From positions 1 through 6,476 of the forward strand of contig DXLM01000108.1 of NCBI GenBank assembly GCA_019414725.1: DNA of 6,476 nucleotides. The letters run 5' to 3'. This DNA is from Bacteroides sp. GTDB lineage: Bacteria > Bacteroidota > Bacteroidia > Bacteroidales > Bacteroidaceae. Numbering within the stretch: position 1 is the first letter of the stretch; the number at the start of each line of letters is the position of its first letter. This document shows positions 5,179-6,476 of this stretch, piece after piece. Position numbers and translations under genes: made by a program. The notes beneath the pieces were generated by a model. That model searched no databases. It saw nothing but the letters and a program-made list of their open reading frames with translations, and was not told where the DNA came from.

Positions 5179-6450
5179 ATGAAAGTAGATGTCTTGTTAG
5201 GTTTGCAATGGGGTGATGAAGGCAAAGGAAAGGTTGTCGATGTTCTGACTCCCCGTTATGATGTAGTAGCTCGTTTCCAGGGAGGTCCGAATGCAGGCCA
5301 TACACTGGAATTCGAAGGCCAGAAATATGTGCTCCGTTCCATTCCTTCCGGAATATTTCAAGGAAATAAAGTAAACATTATTGGTAATGGTGTGGTACTG
5401 GATCCGGCTTTATTCAAGGCTGAGGCTGAAGCCTTGGAAGCTAGCGGACACCCCCTGAAAGAACGTTTGCACATTTCAAAGAAAGCTCATTTGATTTTGC
5501 CTACTCACCGCATTCTGGATGCAGCCTATGAAGCTGCTAAAGGAGATGCCAAAGTGGGAACTACCGGAAAAGGTATAGGCCCAACTTATACTGATAAAGT
5601 GAGTCGTAACGGTGTACGTGTAGGTGATATCCTTCATAATTTTGAAGAAGTGTATGGAAAAGCAAAGGCACGCCACGAACAGATCTTGAAAAGTCTGAAC
5701 TATGAATATGATATAATCGAGCTGGAAAAACAATGGTTGGAGGGGATCGAATACCTGAAACAGTTCCATTTGGTGGACAGTGAACATGAAATCAACAATC
5801 TTCTGAAGTCGGGTAAGAGTGTGCTTTGTGAAGGTGCGCAGGGAACGATGCTTGATGTTGATTTCGGTTCTTATCCTTTTGTCACTTCTTCAAATACCAT
5901 TTGTGCCGGTGCTTGTACCGGTTTAGGTATCGGTCCTAATAAAATTGGTAATGTATACGGTATCATGAAAGCGTATTGTACCCGTGTGGGGTCAGGTCCT
6001 TTCCCTACCGAACTGTTTGACGAAACTGGTAAGAAAATCCGCGATTTAGGTCATGAATATGGTGCGGTGACAGGTCGTGAACGTCGTTGTGGCTGGATTG
6101 ATCTTGTAGCTTTGAAGTATTCTATCATGGTAAACGGGGTGACCCAGTTAATTATGATGAAGAGCGATGTGTTGGATGATTTCGAAACCATCAAAGCATG
6201 TGTGGCTTATAAAGTAAATGGTGAGGAAATTGATTACTTCCCTTATGATATTAGCGAGGGGCTGGAACCTGTATATGCGGAGTTGCCCGGCTGGAAGACT
6301 GATATGACCAAGATGACCAGTGAGGATGAATTCCCGGAAGAATTCAATGCGTATGTCACTTTCTTGGAAGAACAGCTGGAAACCCCGATCAAGATTGTTT
6401 CGGTAGGTCCTGATCGTGATCAGACTATTGAACGCTATACGGAAGAATAA
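5179..6450 (+). CDS. purA: Adenylosuccinate synthetase
   Basis: PurA makes adenylosuccinate from IMP, aspartate and GTP, the first committed step from IMP to AMP, in the cytoplasm as a homodimer. The 423-residue product is close to the usual 425-435. It shows the signature QWGDEGKGK (10-18) with catalytic D13, GGPNAGHT (35-42) with catalytic H41, and TTGKGIGPTYTDKVSRNGVR (128-147), including R143, equivalent to the Arg that reaches into the neighbouring subunit's active site. It also has CEGAQG (217-222), the aspartate/GTP loop TGRERRCGW (298-306) with R300 and R302, and the guanine-binding KSD (328-330). The start is fixed by alignment to MKVDVLLGLQWGDEGKGK. An upstream extension to 5080 is open but overlaps fur and matches nothing in the family. 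Tandem stops TAA-TAG end the gene (6448-6453). All catalytic residues I can place are intact. Confidence 0.98.
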   Translation: MKVDVLLGLQWGDEGKGKVVDVLTPRYDVVARFQGGPNAGHTLEFEGQKYVLRSIPSGIFQGNKVNIIGNGVVLDPALFKAEAEALEASGHPLKERLHISKKAHLILPTHRILDAAYEAAKGDAKVGTTGKGIGPTYTDKVSRNGVRVGDILHNFEEVYGKAKARHEQILKSLNYEYDIIELEKQWLEGIEYLKQFHLVDSEHEINNLLKSGKSVLCEGAQGTMLDVDFGSYPFVTSSNTICAGACTGLGIGPNKIGNVYGIMKAYCTRVGSGPFPTELFDETGKKIRDLGHEYGAVTGRERRCGWIDLVALKYSIMVNGVTQLIMMKSDVLDDFETIKACVAYKVNGEEIDYFPYDISEGLEPVYAELPGWKTDMTKMTSEDEFPEEFNAYVTFLEEQLETPIKIVSVGPDRDQTIERYTEE

Positions 6451-6459
6451 TAGAGAAGA

Positions 6460-6471
6460 ATCTTATAAGAT
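6460..6471. repeat. Short palindrome after purA
   Basis: ATCTTATAAGAT is a perfect 12-base palindrome 9 bases after the purA stop. It lacks a loop and a following T-run within the window, so I do not call it a terminator; the window ends 5 bases later. Confidence 0.3.
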
Positions 6472-6476
6472 AAAAA

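Noticed and set aside
1..6476. Mobile elements, CRISPR arrays, tRNA, rRNA, riboswitches
   Set aside because: I looked for transposase-like proteins, terminal repeats, regularly spaced repeats and RNA-like folds and found none; the genes read as a stable chromosomal region.

Overview
The window looks like a chromosomal housekeeping segment from a member of the Bacteroidales, most likely Bacteroides or Phocaeicola. Three things support this. Shine-Dalgarno sequences are weak or absent. Promoter-like sites fit the Bacteroides sigma-ABfr pattern (TTTG about 20 bases before TAnnTTTG). The genes also fit the lineage: a bacterial-type dipeptidyl peptidase III, a lone AraC-type DNA-binding domain, and a Fur-family gene directly before purA. 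I see no mobile element, CRISPR array, rRNA or tRNA.

Layout. Bases 1-1043 (minus strand) hold the N-terminal 347 residues of a RecQ helicase that continues past the left edge. A divergent promoter region of 331 bases (1044-1374) separates it from a 155-residue AraC-type HTH protein (1375-1842, plus strand). That gene ends in an A/T-rich hairpin and then a clear intrinsic terminator (1871-1900). A new plus-strand cluster follows: dipeptidyl peptidase III (about 1951-3963), an AlkD-like HEAT-repeat protein (3972-4640), a Fur-family repressor (4695-5162) and adenylosuccinate synthetase purA (5179-6450). The gaps are 8, 54 and 16 bases. The 54-base gap carries a good promoter-like sequence, so fur-purA may also be transcribed separately.

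How the genes work together. RecQ and the AlkD-like protein point to DNA maintenance, DPP III to the last steps of peptide breakdown, the Fur-family protein to metal or peroxide sensing, and PurA to AMP synthesis. Only the spacing links them. A shared stress or nutrient theme is inference.

I do not see a new biological system here. The points most worth a second look are: two likely start-codon corrections (fur and DPP III), two 8-base homopolymer runs close together inside the DPP III gene, an AlkD-like protein that seems to lack the usual active-site residues, and a lone AraC-type DNA-binding domain with a lysine-rich N-terminus.
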